A stretch of DNA of 57,700 nt. It comes from Halorubrum coriense DSM 10284. GTDB taxonomy: Archaea > Halobacteriota > Halobacteria > Halobacteriales > Haloferacaceae. This document shows, in pieces, positions 20,246 to 27,462 of this stretch. Position 1 is the stretch's first letter, and every line of letters begins with the position of its first letter. Location: assembly GCF_000337035.1 (NCBI RefSeq), contig NZ_AOJL01000032.1, positions 83,313-141,012 of the forward strand, written 5' to 3'. The translations under genes and the position numbers were made by a program. The notes under the pieces were generated by a model. It was not told where the DNA came from. It saw only the letters and a list, made by a program, of their open reading frames with translations, and ran no database searches.

Positions 20246-23200
20246 TCCGCCACCTCACCGGTTTCGACTGTAAACAGCTCGTCCTCCGCTGGGTGCTCGA
20301 TGAGCGTCCCGGAGCGTCGCAGGGCCTGTATCGCTGCCTCGACATCGTCCTCGTCCGCCGCGGGCGATTCACTACCGCGGAAATCGTACATTAGCGACGA
20401 CATGTGAGCGCGCGGCTTGATTGCGCCCCTGCCTGCCATCTTGTTCAGACGTTGTGACACGATCTCTACTATCTCGTCACTCACACGATCGTGTGAGTCG
20501 ACGTCCGTGTCGTCGTCGTTGTCGCCTTTGACAATGATATCTCCGCGGTTCTTGAGCTTCTCAATCCGGCCTTTAATCACGTGTAAGTTGTCGGTATCGA
20601 CGTCTGCGCTCACCTCGCCAGCAATCGCCGCGAGCGACTTCTCGCCGCTATCGTCGCTGGCGTCGATTATCGCCTCATCGAGCTCTTCCATATCGGTCTC
20701 CTCGTCACGATCGTGTGAGTCGACGTCGCTGGCGGCGTTGACAACATCGTCGCCGCCGTCGTCATCGTCGTCATCGAGGTCGTTCTGGTCGTCATCCGTC
20801 CCGCGCTCGATGCGTGTCACGTCCGACATTCCCGGGATTAATTGGAGTTTGGTCTCGCCGTCCTCTTCGAGCGCGGCGACGTCGCGGATGACGTACCACT
20901 CTCCCTCTTCGAGAGAGATCCCGGGCGCTTGCACGTAGTATCGGATAGTGTCCTCGTCGTCGCGGAGCACACCCTCCTCATGCCGCCCGTAGGACGTCTT
21001 CCCCGTCGATGAGGTGACCTTTACCTTCACACCCTCGCGTCGCCCGAGCTCGGTGTCCTCTCGAATCTCTTTGAGTGTCTCCCGAGCGGGTCCGCCTTCA
21101 CCCTCATCGCTGGCGTCGACGTAATAGTGCTTTATCGACTCAGGCACCCATGCATCGAGTGCCTTCTCGCTGAACCCAACCCCAAGGTATCTCGTCGGTC
21201 GTCCATCGAACGGATTATCGCGCGAGCGGTCACGTACGACCGGGTACTGCGGCATCTCAGAGATGTAGTCATACAGGTCCGAGAGCTGTTTGCCGGCGTG
21301 GTCTTTCGCTTCTGCAAACCCGTCGAACGCTGTCTTGAGGTGCTGCGCTTTGATACCGTGCTCGTCGTCTGGCGCGGGGACAAGCGCGTTTCGCGCAAAG
21401 TCGTGTGCCGGGTCGGAGAACGACTCATACTGGTTAATGCGCTCCTGACGAGACCGTTTGTCCGTGATCCCCGGCTCGCCGCCCCCGTCATCGTGGAGTA
21501 GTCGCACGAGCCCATCGAGTCCGAGGTATAGCATCGCCTTGAGGCGTTCCTCAGCGCGCAATTCCTCCTCGACAACCGTCTTACCCCGCTCTTGGAGCTG
21601 TAGCGGGTCGTTCGGGTCCGGGTCGGGTACGTAGCTCGCCGGGAATTCGATAGGATGGAAGCGTCGCCCCAGCGCGTCCCCGTCCTGGTCTGAGGGGAAG
21701 CGTGGCGGGGAGTCGCTCGCAAAAATCATCGTCGCGTCGTTGTAACTGTTATACGCATTTTCTCTCTTCAGCTCGACTTCCGTCTCCTCGCCGGACGAAT
21801 ACGCCTTTAACGTATCTATCGATTTGATTTGCTCGCCACTAAGCTCGGTGCTGATGTTCATCCTCATCTCGGGGATCGGTTTCCCAGCCGCGAAGTCCGC
21901 GCTTTCGATCTGCTGTAGCGTCCGCACGCCGACGTTATCGCCCCCAATCATCTTCTTAATCACCTCTAGCACCTGCGATTTACCACTGCCGCCGGTCCCG
22001 ACCGCGATCGCAAATGCGTCTGTAGGATACCCAGGATACAGCGCGTGTCCGACCAATTCATAGAGCACTGAACGCTCGTTCTGCGTGCGAATTATGTCCT
22101 TGAGCCACGACCTGACGGCGTCGATATCGGCGTTCTCAGGGTCCCATTCGGTCTGTATCCGGTAAAGGAAATAGTTGTCCGGGTCCATATCTTCGACCAC
22201 AACACTATCGGGGTCGATGTGCACGCGGCCCTCGTCGTCTGTTCCATCGAGCTCGATTTCATCGACGTTTATCGTCCCATTAGCGACTGGGATTAGTGTG
22301 TCATCGGTGTCCCCGCCGTTCACTTCGTCCTGCGAGATATAGTTGCGCCGGGCGAGTTGACTCCTGTAATGCCCGTCCTCGGTATCTGTGGCTTTGCTCC
22401 CGAGCTCTCGCGCGGTGATCTCAGAGATATACGTCGATGCATCATCTTGCCACCCCTCGTCCTCGTCCCACCGATGTAGGGCGTAGTGGTTGCCGGGCTC
22501 CGAGCGTTCACGGATAGCTACCCATTCCGTCTCTTCTTGTAGCGCATCGACAACGCTGTCGCGGGCATCCGCACGCGTGATCGGCGACGACTGCAGCCGC
22601 GCCTCCGCATAGCGGGAGGCGGCGCGCCGCCAGGGGTCATGTTCGTCGTCGTCATCGTCATCCTCGCCGTCGTCTCTGGCGTCTGCTCGAATAAGCGGGT
22701 CCGCGTGCCCGTCAACATACTCCGAGCTCACATCGAGCTCGATTTCACACCCGCCACCGTGCGCGTCGCTAATCTCACTCACAGTGCCGATCGTGTCGGT
22801 GACGAACGTGTCGCCGGGCTCCCCGCCCGTCTCCGACTCGATTAACGCCCCCACAGCGACGCCGTCTAACGCCTCGCTCGCCCCTGAGTAGGTGTCTCGA
22901 TGCATTCGCACGTCTTCGAGCACTTCATTCATCCCGCTAACACCGGGACGTCGAACCTCAGGCTTCTCATCGCTTGCGACACTTAGGTCGAATGTCCACT
23001 CCCAATCGTCGTCCCCCATACCCGTCTGGTGGGTGTATACGCGGATAACGAGGTCGTGTTTGCGGAGCACCCGGGCGTCGCGGTCGTTGAGGTCCTCGAT
23101 GTCCTCCTTAGTGATATCGATATCAACATCGTCGGGCTCTCCGCGTCTGTTTATCGCATTTTCGACGTCGTCCGCGGAGGCGTCCGGGTGCGAGCGACCG

Positions 23201-23709
23201 AAGTGTGTCTTCGCTCCGTGCGCGCTCTTCACGACAGCCTCGCAAATCGTGCACATCCACTTCCCTTCCTTGTTGTGCTCAAAACGGGATTTGAGGGGGC
23301 GAGCGGTCGCCACTCGGAGGTCGTCCGAGTTTCGAATGTATCCGTCGTCGTCGTTGGGGCCGTCCCCGTCGTCCGTGTCGTTGACAACATCGTCGCCGTC
23401 CGCCTCACCGCGCGCCCGAATCTTCTCCGCTTCCTCGTCGCTGAGAGCGTCCTCCTCGACGTTGTTCACACGATCGTGTGAGTCGACGTCCGTGTCGCCG
23501 TCGTCATCGTCGGGAGTATCGGGATGTTCGCTGTATCGATCCGCGAGCGCGTCGTCCTCCGCGCCCGGTATCTCGACCCCCGAAAAGTCTGTATCGACGT
23601 CCTCGACGTCGTCCGCGGGCTCGCCGCCGTCCGTCATCAACCGATTCGCATCCGCAAATGCGTCGATGGTAGCCTGCTCTGTGCTCGTGTTCGTGTGGTA
23701 TCGTGACAT
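20242..23709 (-). CDS. Zinc-finger SF3/D5-like replicative helicase
   Basis: This 1155-aa protein is the likely replication protein. The acidic N-terminus (1-145) carries linker repeats DVDSHDRV and DVVN. A zinc finger CTICEAVVKSAHGAKTHFGR with a final SH lies at about 151-172. The middle contains a D5-like helicase with Walker A AVGTGGSGKS (about 565-575), the sensor-like IFASDSPPRF and GRRFHPIEFP. The C-terminal third holds wHTH-like segments separated by further linkers (DVVNAASDVDSHDRDEETD; DTDVDSHDRVSDEIVEIV). No clear primase active site was found, though the N-terminal third could hide one. The candidate origin lies upstream. Pleolipoviruses normally use Rep, RepA-like or PolB proteins, so this is unusual. 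Confidence 0.85.
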   Translation of the reverse strand: MSRYHTNTSTEQATIDAFADANRLMTDGGEPADDVEDVDTDFSGVEIPGAEDDALADRYSEHPDTPDDDDGDTDVDSHDRVNNVEEDALSDEEAEKIRARGEADGDDVVNDTDDGDGPNDDDGYIRNSDDLRVATARPLKSRFEHNKEGKWMCTICEAVVKSAHGAKTHFGRSHPDASADDVENAINRRGEPDDVDIDITKEDIEDLNDRDARVLRKHDLVIRVYTHQTGMGDDDWEWTFDLSVASDEKPEVRRPGVSGMNEVLEDVRMHRDTYSGASEALDGVAVGALIESETGGEPGDTFVTDTIGTVSEISDAHGGGCEIELDVSSEYVDGHADPLIRADARDDGEDDDDDDEHDPWRRAASRYAEARLQSSPITRADARDSVVDALQEETEWVAIRERSEPGNHYALHRWDEDEGWQDDASTYISEITARELGSKATDTEDGHYRSQLARRNYISQDEVNGGDTDDTLIPVANGTINVDEIELDGTDDEGRVHIDPDSVVVEDMDPDNYFLYRIQTEWDPENADIDAVRSWLKDIIRTQNERSVLYELVGHALYPGYPTDAFAIAVGTGGSGKSQVLEVIKKMIGGDNVGVRTLQQIESADFAAGKPIPEMRMNISTELSGEQIKSIDTLKAYSSGEETEVELKRENAYNSYNDATMIFASDSPPRFPSDQDGDALGRRFHPIEFPASYVPDPDPNDPLQLQERGKTVVEEELRAEERLKAMLYLGLDGLVRLLHDDGGGEPGITDKRSRQERINQYESFSDPAHDFARNALVPAPDDEHGIKAQHLKTAFDGFAEAKDHAGKQLSDLYDYISEMPQYPVVRDRSRDNPFDGRPTRYLGVGFSEKALDAWVPESIKHYYVDASDEGEGGPARETLKEIREDTELGRREGVKVKVTSSTGKTSYGRHEEGVLRDDEDTIRYYVQAPGISLEEGEWYVIRDVAALEEDGETKLQLIPGMSDVTRIERGTDDDQNDLDDDDDDGGDDVVNAASDVDSHDRDEETDMEELDEAIIDASDDSGEKSLAAIAGEVSADVDTDNLHVIKGRIEKLKNRGDIIVKGDNDDDTDVDSHDRVSDEIVEIVSQRLNKMAGRGAIKPRAHMSSLMYDFRGSESPAADEDDVEAAIQALRRSGTLIEHPAEDELFTVETGEVAE
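20483..20534. repeat. Element palindrome ACACGATCGTGT, copy 3 (18-bp version)
   Basis: CTCACACGATCGTGTGAG at 20480-20497 is a perfect 18-bp palindrome. The block 20482-20512 recurs at 23467-23497 in the same gene, with identical flanks through GAGTCGACGTCCGTGTCG. TTTGACAA follows at 20527-20534. Confidence 0.85.
20705..20744. repeat. Element palindrome (one mismatch) plus GTTGACAA
   Basis: TCACGATCGTGT at 20705-20716 is followed by GAGTCGACGTC, as in copies 3 and 4. GTTGACAA is at 20737-20744, 20 nt downstream. Confidence 0.75.
23468..23497. repeat. Element palindrome ACACGATCGTGT, copy 4
   Basis: The perfect palindrome at 23468-23479 has the same downstream sequence as copy 3. A separate GTTGACAA lies at 23380-23387, on the other side from the usual arrangement. 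Confidence 0.85.
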
Positions 23710-23987
23710 TAGATATCGCCTCCGTCTGCCGCTAATTCGTTCTCTTCCACGGACTCGTCGATTGCCCGAGCGCCAGCTGGGCTTTGCGCAATTACAGCTA
23801 CATTGCTCAGGGGAATTTTGACATCGATTCCCCCGTCTCGCTCGTCGATATGCAGCCCGAGCGTCTGCTCGCTCGGGTTGATTACGTGATTCACCGCGTC
23901 GTATGTCTGATTATCGCGCGTTTCGACTCGTGCTGGCTTCAGAGTGAAGCCATCCGTTTTATCAGCGTTCGTATCGTAGTCTTGCAT
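23709..23987 (-). CDS. 92-aa protein preceding the helicase
   Basis: MQDYDTNADKTDGFTLKPAR starts an acidic beta-rich protein (TLGLHIDERDGGIDVKIPLS). Its stop overlaps the helicase start (TAATG), so the two are co-translated. No domain is recognised. It may be a helicase partner or origin-binding protein. ATG 23987 is preferred to one four codons upstream; the evidence between them is weak. Confidence 0.65.
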   Translation of the reverse strand: MQDYDTNADKTDGFTLKPARVETRDNQTYDAVNHVINPSEQTLGLHIDERDGGIDVKIPLSNVAVIAQSPAGARAIDESVEENELAADGGDI

Positions 23988-24028
23988 GGGGTGCGGCACA
24001 CCTCTCAGGGCGACGCGTTGATGGCGCG

Positions 24029-24101
24029 TCGTCCACTTGTGGACGATTCACTGACGCCCCGAGCGGTGCTTATCTCACCCTATCTTTGCCTTACGTATAA
24101 A
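24029..24101 (-). promoter_or_regulatory. Promoter and palindrome upstream of the replication operon
   Basis: TCGTCCACTTGTGGACGA (24029-24046) has 8-bp arms and contains GTGGAC, the core of the origin repeats. On the minus strand TTTATACG (24094-24101) is a TATA-like box that would place the transcript start near 24070, with the palindrome in the 5' leader. Autoregulation by the protein that binds the origin repeats is possible. Confidence 0.55.
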
Positions 24102-24142
24102 ACCTCGTCAGCAATCTTCTATTCTTACTCTAATGTAACGCT

Positions 24143-24166
24143 ATATTCGATCAGATGATCGAATAT
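24143..24166. promoter_or_regulatory. Perfect inverted repeat overlapping an AT-rich promoter-like region
   Basis: ATATTCGATC and GATCGAATAT flank AGAT, giving 10-bp arms with a 4-nt loop. It is directly followed by ATTTATAAAC (TATA-like). It looks like an operator dimer site; the gene controlled is not clear because no good frame starts nearby on the plus strand. Confidence 0.6.
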
Positions 24167-24301
24167 TTATAAACCTCCGTGTGGCGCGGTTGCAACCACA
24201 CACTGAGAGTTACCCGACTACAACTACAGCAAAGTTTGGCGGCGACGCGCGGGCGTCCGCACCTCACCGGCGACCGCCTCGGTCCCGGTCGAATTCGAAC
24301 A

Positions 24302-24618
24302 GGTGGACAGGCCGGACAACCCATTTTGAAAACGCCTGTCCACCCTTTAGGACAGATAGAGGGCCTATACCGTCTGTTTTTAGAGGGTGGACAACCGGAC
24401 AGGCTGTTTGGGGAAACTCAGGATAAAGTTGGTAAAAGCTTTGTTTATAGATAAAGCATGTCGCAATAATACTTTTAGCTTTTACAACCTGCTGTGTGGC
24501 TAATATCGCCATTTCGCCTGTCCGGTTGTCCACCCCCAATATTCGAAGCTTACAGGGCTCAGTACTGCCGATATCGGTGGACAGGGGGATTTGGGGGTGC
24601 CTGTCCACCGTTGTCCGG
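24302..24618. other. Candidate replication origin of the element
   Basis: A gene-free region contains nested copies of GGTGGACA. GGTGGACAGG is at 24302-24311, its inverse GCCTGTCCACC at 24334-24344. GGGTGGACAACCGGACAGGC is at 24385-24404, with its perfect 20-bp inverse at 24516-24535. GGTGGACAGG is at 24576-24585 and GCCTGTCCACC at 24599-24609. CCGGACAAC/TTGTCCGG half-sites lie at 24312-24320 and 24611-24618. Between the 20-bp arms is about 110 nt of AT-rich sequence (24405-24515) with TAAA/TTTATAGATAAA runs, a plausible unwinding element. The helicase operon lies immediately to the left. Confidence 0.78.
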
Positions 24619-24710
24619 GGCAGTGCCCGCGCGTCACCCGCCGGTCTTTGCGGTTGGCGGTGCGACGCGGCGCGACGTCAACTCCGACAACCGTGACAAC
24701 CACACGATTC

Positions 24711-24753
24711 ACACGATCGTGTCGGAGCGGTCGCTCCTCGATGGGATTGACAA
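24711..24753. repeat. Element palindrome ACACGATCGTGT, copy 5 (intergenic, beside the origin)
   Basis: The perfect palindrome at 24711-24722 is followed by ATTGACAA at 24746-24753. It lies between the origin repeats and the 3' end of the HTH gene. Confidence 0.8.
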
Positions 24754-24769
24754 GAAAAGAGCCGGCGGC

Positions 24770-25471
24770 CTACTGCTGGGGGATATCGAAGAGGTCGGGT
24801 CGCTTGTTGATTGTGTTTGTGATTGTGCGCCGCGTACAGCCAATCTGCCGCGACGCCTCGCTCTTCGACAAGTCATCAAACACGACTCGATGAATCAACT
24901 CACGGACGTCGTGGTAATTGTCGCCCTTGACGAGCTGTCCATCGATGACTTCGGTCGCAACCGGGGGGCGGCCTCCCGACCACTGCTCTTTGAGTATCTC
25001 GTCGTCGTTGCGGGTCGTCTTGCGCGTTTTGACCGCTGCCATAGTCCGATGTATAGTCTCGGGCGACGCGCCTCGTTCGATGGTGATCCGCTTCGAAGCG
25101 ATTGTGAGCTTATCGACTTTCCTGAGATATTCGTAGGCTTGTGATGCCTGTATTATGTGGGGCTTAGCGTCTGCGACTATCATCTCGCCCACACCCTGAC
25201 CGAACGCGGTCGACATAACCTCGCCTGCTGTCTCCCCGTCCCGGTCGATGTCCAACCGCTCTGCGACGAAACGGATGTCTGGTTTGTCGTCGTCCGCGAT
25301 TGGGACATTGACCGCTGCGGACCGCTTGAGTCGGCGGAGATGGTCCGCCTTGCCACCCTCGCCTAATGACTTGTCTGTACGGTGCTCGATGAGCTCCACA
25401 CACTGCTCGTATTGCTCTGCTATCATCTCGTCGCTGCTCCCTGTCAGATATACCAGCGTCTCCTGCGCCAT
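24770..25471 (-). CDS. HTH-containing DNA-binding protein between origin and integrase
   Basis: The 233-aa protein starts MAQETLVYLTGSSDEMIAEQ. The N-terminal two thirds are helical and charged with no recognised fold. A C-terminal helix-turn-helix (about 195-225, FDDLSKSEASRQIGCTRRTI then TNTINKRP) is of the resolvase/HTH_23 kind. It is monocistronic, with gene-free regions on both sides. Position suggests an origin-binding, partition or excision-control protein. ATG 25471 lies behind TACATATCCATAATC, which may include the promoter. Confidence 0.7.
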   Translation of the reverse strand: MAQETLVYLTGSSDEMIAEQYEQCVELIEHRTDKSLGEGGKADHLRRLKRSAAVNVPIADDDKPDIRFVAERLDIDRDGETAGEVMSTAFGQGVGEMIVADAKPHIIQASQAYEYLRKVDKLTIASKRITIERGASPETIHRTMAAVKTRKTTRNDDEILKEQWSGGRPPVATEVIDGQLVKGDNYHDVRELIHRVVFDDLSKSEASRQIGCTRRTITNTINKRPDLFDIPQQ

Positions 25472-25481
25472 ACATATCCAT

Positions 25482-25999
25482 AATCTTGGATCGGTAAAAA
25501 CGGTGGGAGATACTCGACGCCCGGGGTGGGATAATTGTGTGAGATTCTATTTTTGATGGTTGAGATTTACAAGTTTCTTCCGCCGCGTTTCTAAGAGTCT
25601 TTTAGAGTTTCTAAGAGTTTTTCAAGTGGCGGATTGGGTATCTCACATGGATTATCGCCCCCGATTTCGTCCTAAGATGTGTACTGGTGTCGGACGGGAT
25701 TTACCCACCCAAAGAGACACTCACGCGCCGTTGGGCTTCGGGGGTTGCGTGCGCGGCTGGGGGCGAGAGCGCTCGCCTCCTACACGATCGTGTTGGGTGC
25801 GACTACAACTACAAATTTTGGGAGGGGGTGGTTCCGGAATTCCCTCACAGAGCACACCCGGTTTTATGAGATATCGGAGACTAGTATCTGATAGGACTCG
25901 GGTCGCACCCTTGCCTCTGTGGCTGGGTCCGACCCGCGAGCACGTGCGGTCATAGCGCACGTGCGATGACGTCCATCGACTCAACCACTGTAGTTACAA
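25482..25999. other. Gene-free region upstream of the HTH gene and behind the integrase
   Basis: No credible gene is seen in 518 nt. The region holds two copies of TTTCTAAGAGT (about 25589-25617) around a CTTTTAGAG. It also holds a perfect ACACGATCGTGT (25782-25793), CGACTACAACTACA (about 25799-25812, also at 24216-24229), two GCACGTGC palindromes (about 25939-25965) and TGTAGTTACAACTACA (about 25988-26003) overlapping the integrase stop. Clustered short repeats next to an integrase fit arm-type sites for integrase or an excision factor. Confidence 0.55.
25782..25793. repeat. Element palindrome ACACGATCGTGT, copy 6 (intergenic)
   Basis: A perfect copy in the gene-free region behind the integrase. 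No GTTGACAA is adjacent; a CGACTACAACTACA repeat follows within 10 nt. Confidence 0.8.
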
Positions 26000-27022
26000 C
26001 TACATCTTATCGAGCGCGTCTCGACGTTGCTCAGGTGGAACCTGATCGTACTTGAGCGTGGTCTGTGCTGATTGGTGTCGCAACTGCGCTTGGGTCGCTG
26101 CGAGGTCTCGCTCTTGCGTCATGTACGTCCCGGTTGAGTGCCGGATTGCCAGCCAGGTCACGTCCCGCCCGCCCGCCTCGATGTCCGCCTCATCAAAGAG
26201 TCGCCTGAGTAGGCGCGCGAGGGCTCGGGAATTGTACGTCGTCGACTCTCTCGTAAGCCAGAGTGCGTCCGTGTCGGCGTACTTATCGATATCCTCTCGC
26301 TCCTCTAGCCAGTTCTCTAATGCAGTGGCGGTCCTCGAAGTAATCGATACTCTCCAATTGTCCGCGTTCTTCGAGGAGTCCTCGCGCGGGATTCTGAGAA
26401 CACGGTTGACAATATCGACCCACTCGGTTCGGGCGCGACCAACCTCGACCGGTCTCAACCCTGCATCGAGGCTCACACACACGATCGATGCTATCTTCCA
26501 TCCGTCGTCTTCTGCGAGCGCCTGCTCGCGGACTAGGCGTCGCTCTCGCCGGGTTAGGTAGTCGCGTGGCGCATCGCCCCCTCCACTGCTAAAGAGTTGG
26601 TCGTGCTCCCACTCGGCGACGTGAGACGTCTGTGCTACCCACCTCATATATCGCGTCAATGCCTCCTCGATTTTGCCCTTCGTACTGTTGCTCACGTCGC
26701 GGTATACGACGTCGTCGTCGATGTACTCGCTCGCGTGCTCACCGGTCGGTGGGATGGTGTATCGGTCCTCATCGGCCCATACCCACCTATCAAATCGAGC
26801 GCTCTTGTACGCGGTTTCATAGACCGTATAGTCGCTGTATCCCTCCCGCTTCTGCGGATGCTTACCCTGCTCTCGAAGCCATTTGATCCACCGTCGTCGA
26901 TACCCGACATAATCGACCAATTGCTTTTCGTTGAGCTCCTCGCGGTTCGTCTCGGGAACGATTTTGAGGCTCCGTCCGTCGTCTAGATCAATCGAGTAGC
27001 GTTCTGAGTCGTCTGTGGTCAT
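26000..27022 (-). CDS. Tyrosine recombinase (integrase) of the element
   Basis: This 340-aa XerC/D-type integrase has an N-terminal SAM-like core-binding domain (about 25-140) and the catalytic domain (about 165-335). Catalytic residues visible are Arg in LDAGLRPVEVGRAR, the AIRHSTGTYM box, the LRHQSAQTTLKYD box with the nucleophilic Tyr, and a beta-hairpin lysine region (DSSKNADNWRV). ATG 27022 lies 45 nt from the tRNA 3' end; the frame open to 27046 has no better start. Adjacency to the intact tRNA-Leu and the 29-nt repeat shows that it catalysed integration. No separate excisionase was identified. Confidence 0.93.
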   Translation of the reverse strand: MTTDDSERYSIDLDDGRSLKIVPETNREELNEKQLVDYVGYRRRWIKWLREQGKHPQKREGYSDYTVYETAYKSARFDRWVWADEDRYTIPPTGEHASEYIDDDVVYRDVSNSTKGKIEEALTRYMRWVAQTSHVAEWEHDQLFSSGGGDAPRDYLTRRERRLVREQALAEDDGWKIASIVCVSLDAGLRPVEVGRARTEWVDIVNRVLRIPREDSSKNADNWRVSITSRTATALENWLEEREDIDKYADTDALWLTRESTTYNSRALARLLRRLFDEADIEAGGRDVTWLAIRHSTGTYMTQERDLAATQAQLRHQSAQTTLKYDQVPPEQRRDALDKM

Positions 27023-27066
27023 AGTCGTGAACACAACCAAAACCACAAGACGCGAAAGGGATTGAG

Positions 27067-27151
27067 TGCGCGGGATCGGATTTGAACCGATGGACCCCTA
27101 CGGGATAGCGTCCTAAGCGCTACGCCTTTGGCCTGGCTCGGCAACCCGCGC
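27067..27151 (-). tRNA. tRNA-Leu (anticodon UAG), regenerated by integration
   Basis: The minus strand folds as a class II tRNA of 85 nt. The acceptor GCGCGGG pairs with CCCGCGC plus discriminator A. The D-arm is TTGCCGAGCCAGGCCAAAGG and the anticodon stem TAGCG/CGCTA encloses the loop CTTAGGA (anticodon UAG). A long variable arm TCCCGTAGGGG and T-arm TCGGTTCAAATCCGA complete it. The 3' half (27067-27091) differs from the left copy (6613-6637), so it was supplied by the element while the 5' half is host. CCA is not encoded. Confidence 0.95.
27092..27120. repeat. Right attachment core (29-nt direct repeat)
   Basis: Identical to 6638-6666 and located in the anticodon and variable arms of the intact tRNA-Leu. 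It marks the right junction of the element. Confidence 0.88.
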
Positions 27152-27289
27152 GCAAAGCCGAGTACGCGAAACCGACTCAAGAACCTGACGAACCGCTAGC
27201 AGTGACGCGATTTATAAATGATTGCGGCGGCGCGTGCCTGCGAGCAGCACGCGCGAGGGAGTCGGTGGTCCGAAGCGAAGCGACGGACC

Positions 27290-27395
27290 ACCGACGAGGC
27301 TGGGGAGGTGCGAGGCTGCCGTGCGGTACGGGTGGGACTCGAAGGGGCGGCCGCGAGCGCATCGAGCCCCCGCGACCGGGGCTTCGGCGGCGTTC
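27290..27395. repeat. Dispersed GC-rich repeat, copy 2
   Basis: This lies in the 310-nt gene-free gap between tRNA-Leu and nth. It has the same ordered blocks as the repeat at the window start: CCGACGAGGCTGGGGAGG, CGAGGCTGC, GGGTGGGACTCGAAGGGGCG and CGACCGGGGCTTCGG. Just before it, GTCGGTGGTCCG and CGGACCACCGAC (27261-27294) form a strong inverted repeat. Confidence 0.6.
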
Positions 27396-27462
27396 CCCGA
27401 GCGAGCAGCCGTGTCTCACCGAGCCGTCGAACGTTCGCCGAGGCTTACCGACTGGCAACTAC

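Larger units (their letters stand above)
6638..27120. mobile_element. Integrated pleolipovirus-like provirus / plasmid in tRNA-Leu(UAG)
   Basis: The region is bounded by a 29-nt direct repeat, with an intact tRNA-Leu gene and an adjacent tyrosine integrase on the right. GC content drops visibly inside. Nearly all genes lie on the minus strand in compact operons with ATGA/GTGA overlaps. Modules from right to left are integrase, HTH protein, candidate origin, D5-like helicase, AbrB-like regulator, envelope/structural operon, small DNA-binding proteins, recombinase/methyltransferase operon and duplicated small genes. The order of the structural genes matches the conserved pleolipovirus cluster. 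No tail, portal, terminase or capsid-like protein is seen, which fits an enveloped pleomorphic virus or vesicle-forming plasmid. Confidence 0.88.

Noticed and set aside
24302-24618. CRISPR array interpretation of the GTCCACC repeats
   Set aside because: Repeats are short, in both orientations and irregularly spaced; no cas genes are present. Origin iterons fit better.
25560-25955. 131-codon plus-strand frame behind the integrase
   Set aside because: Composition is basic with many Trp/Arg/Pro, unlike halophile proteins, and it runs through several repeats.
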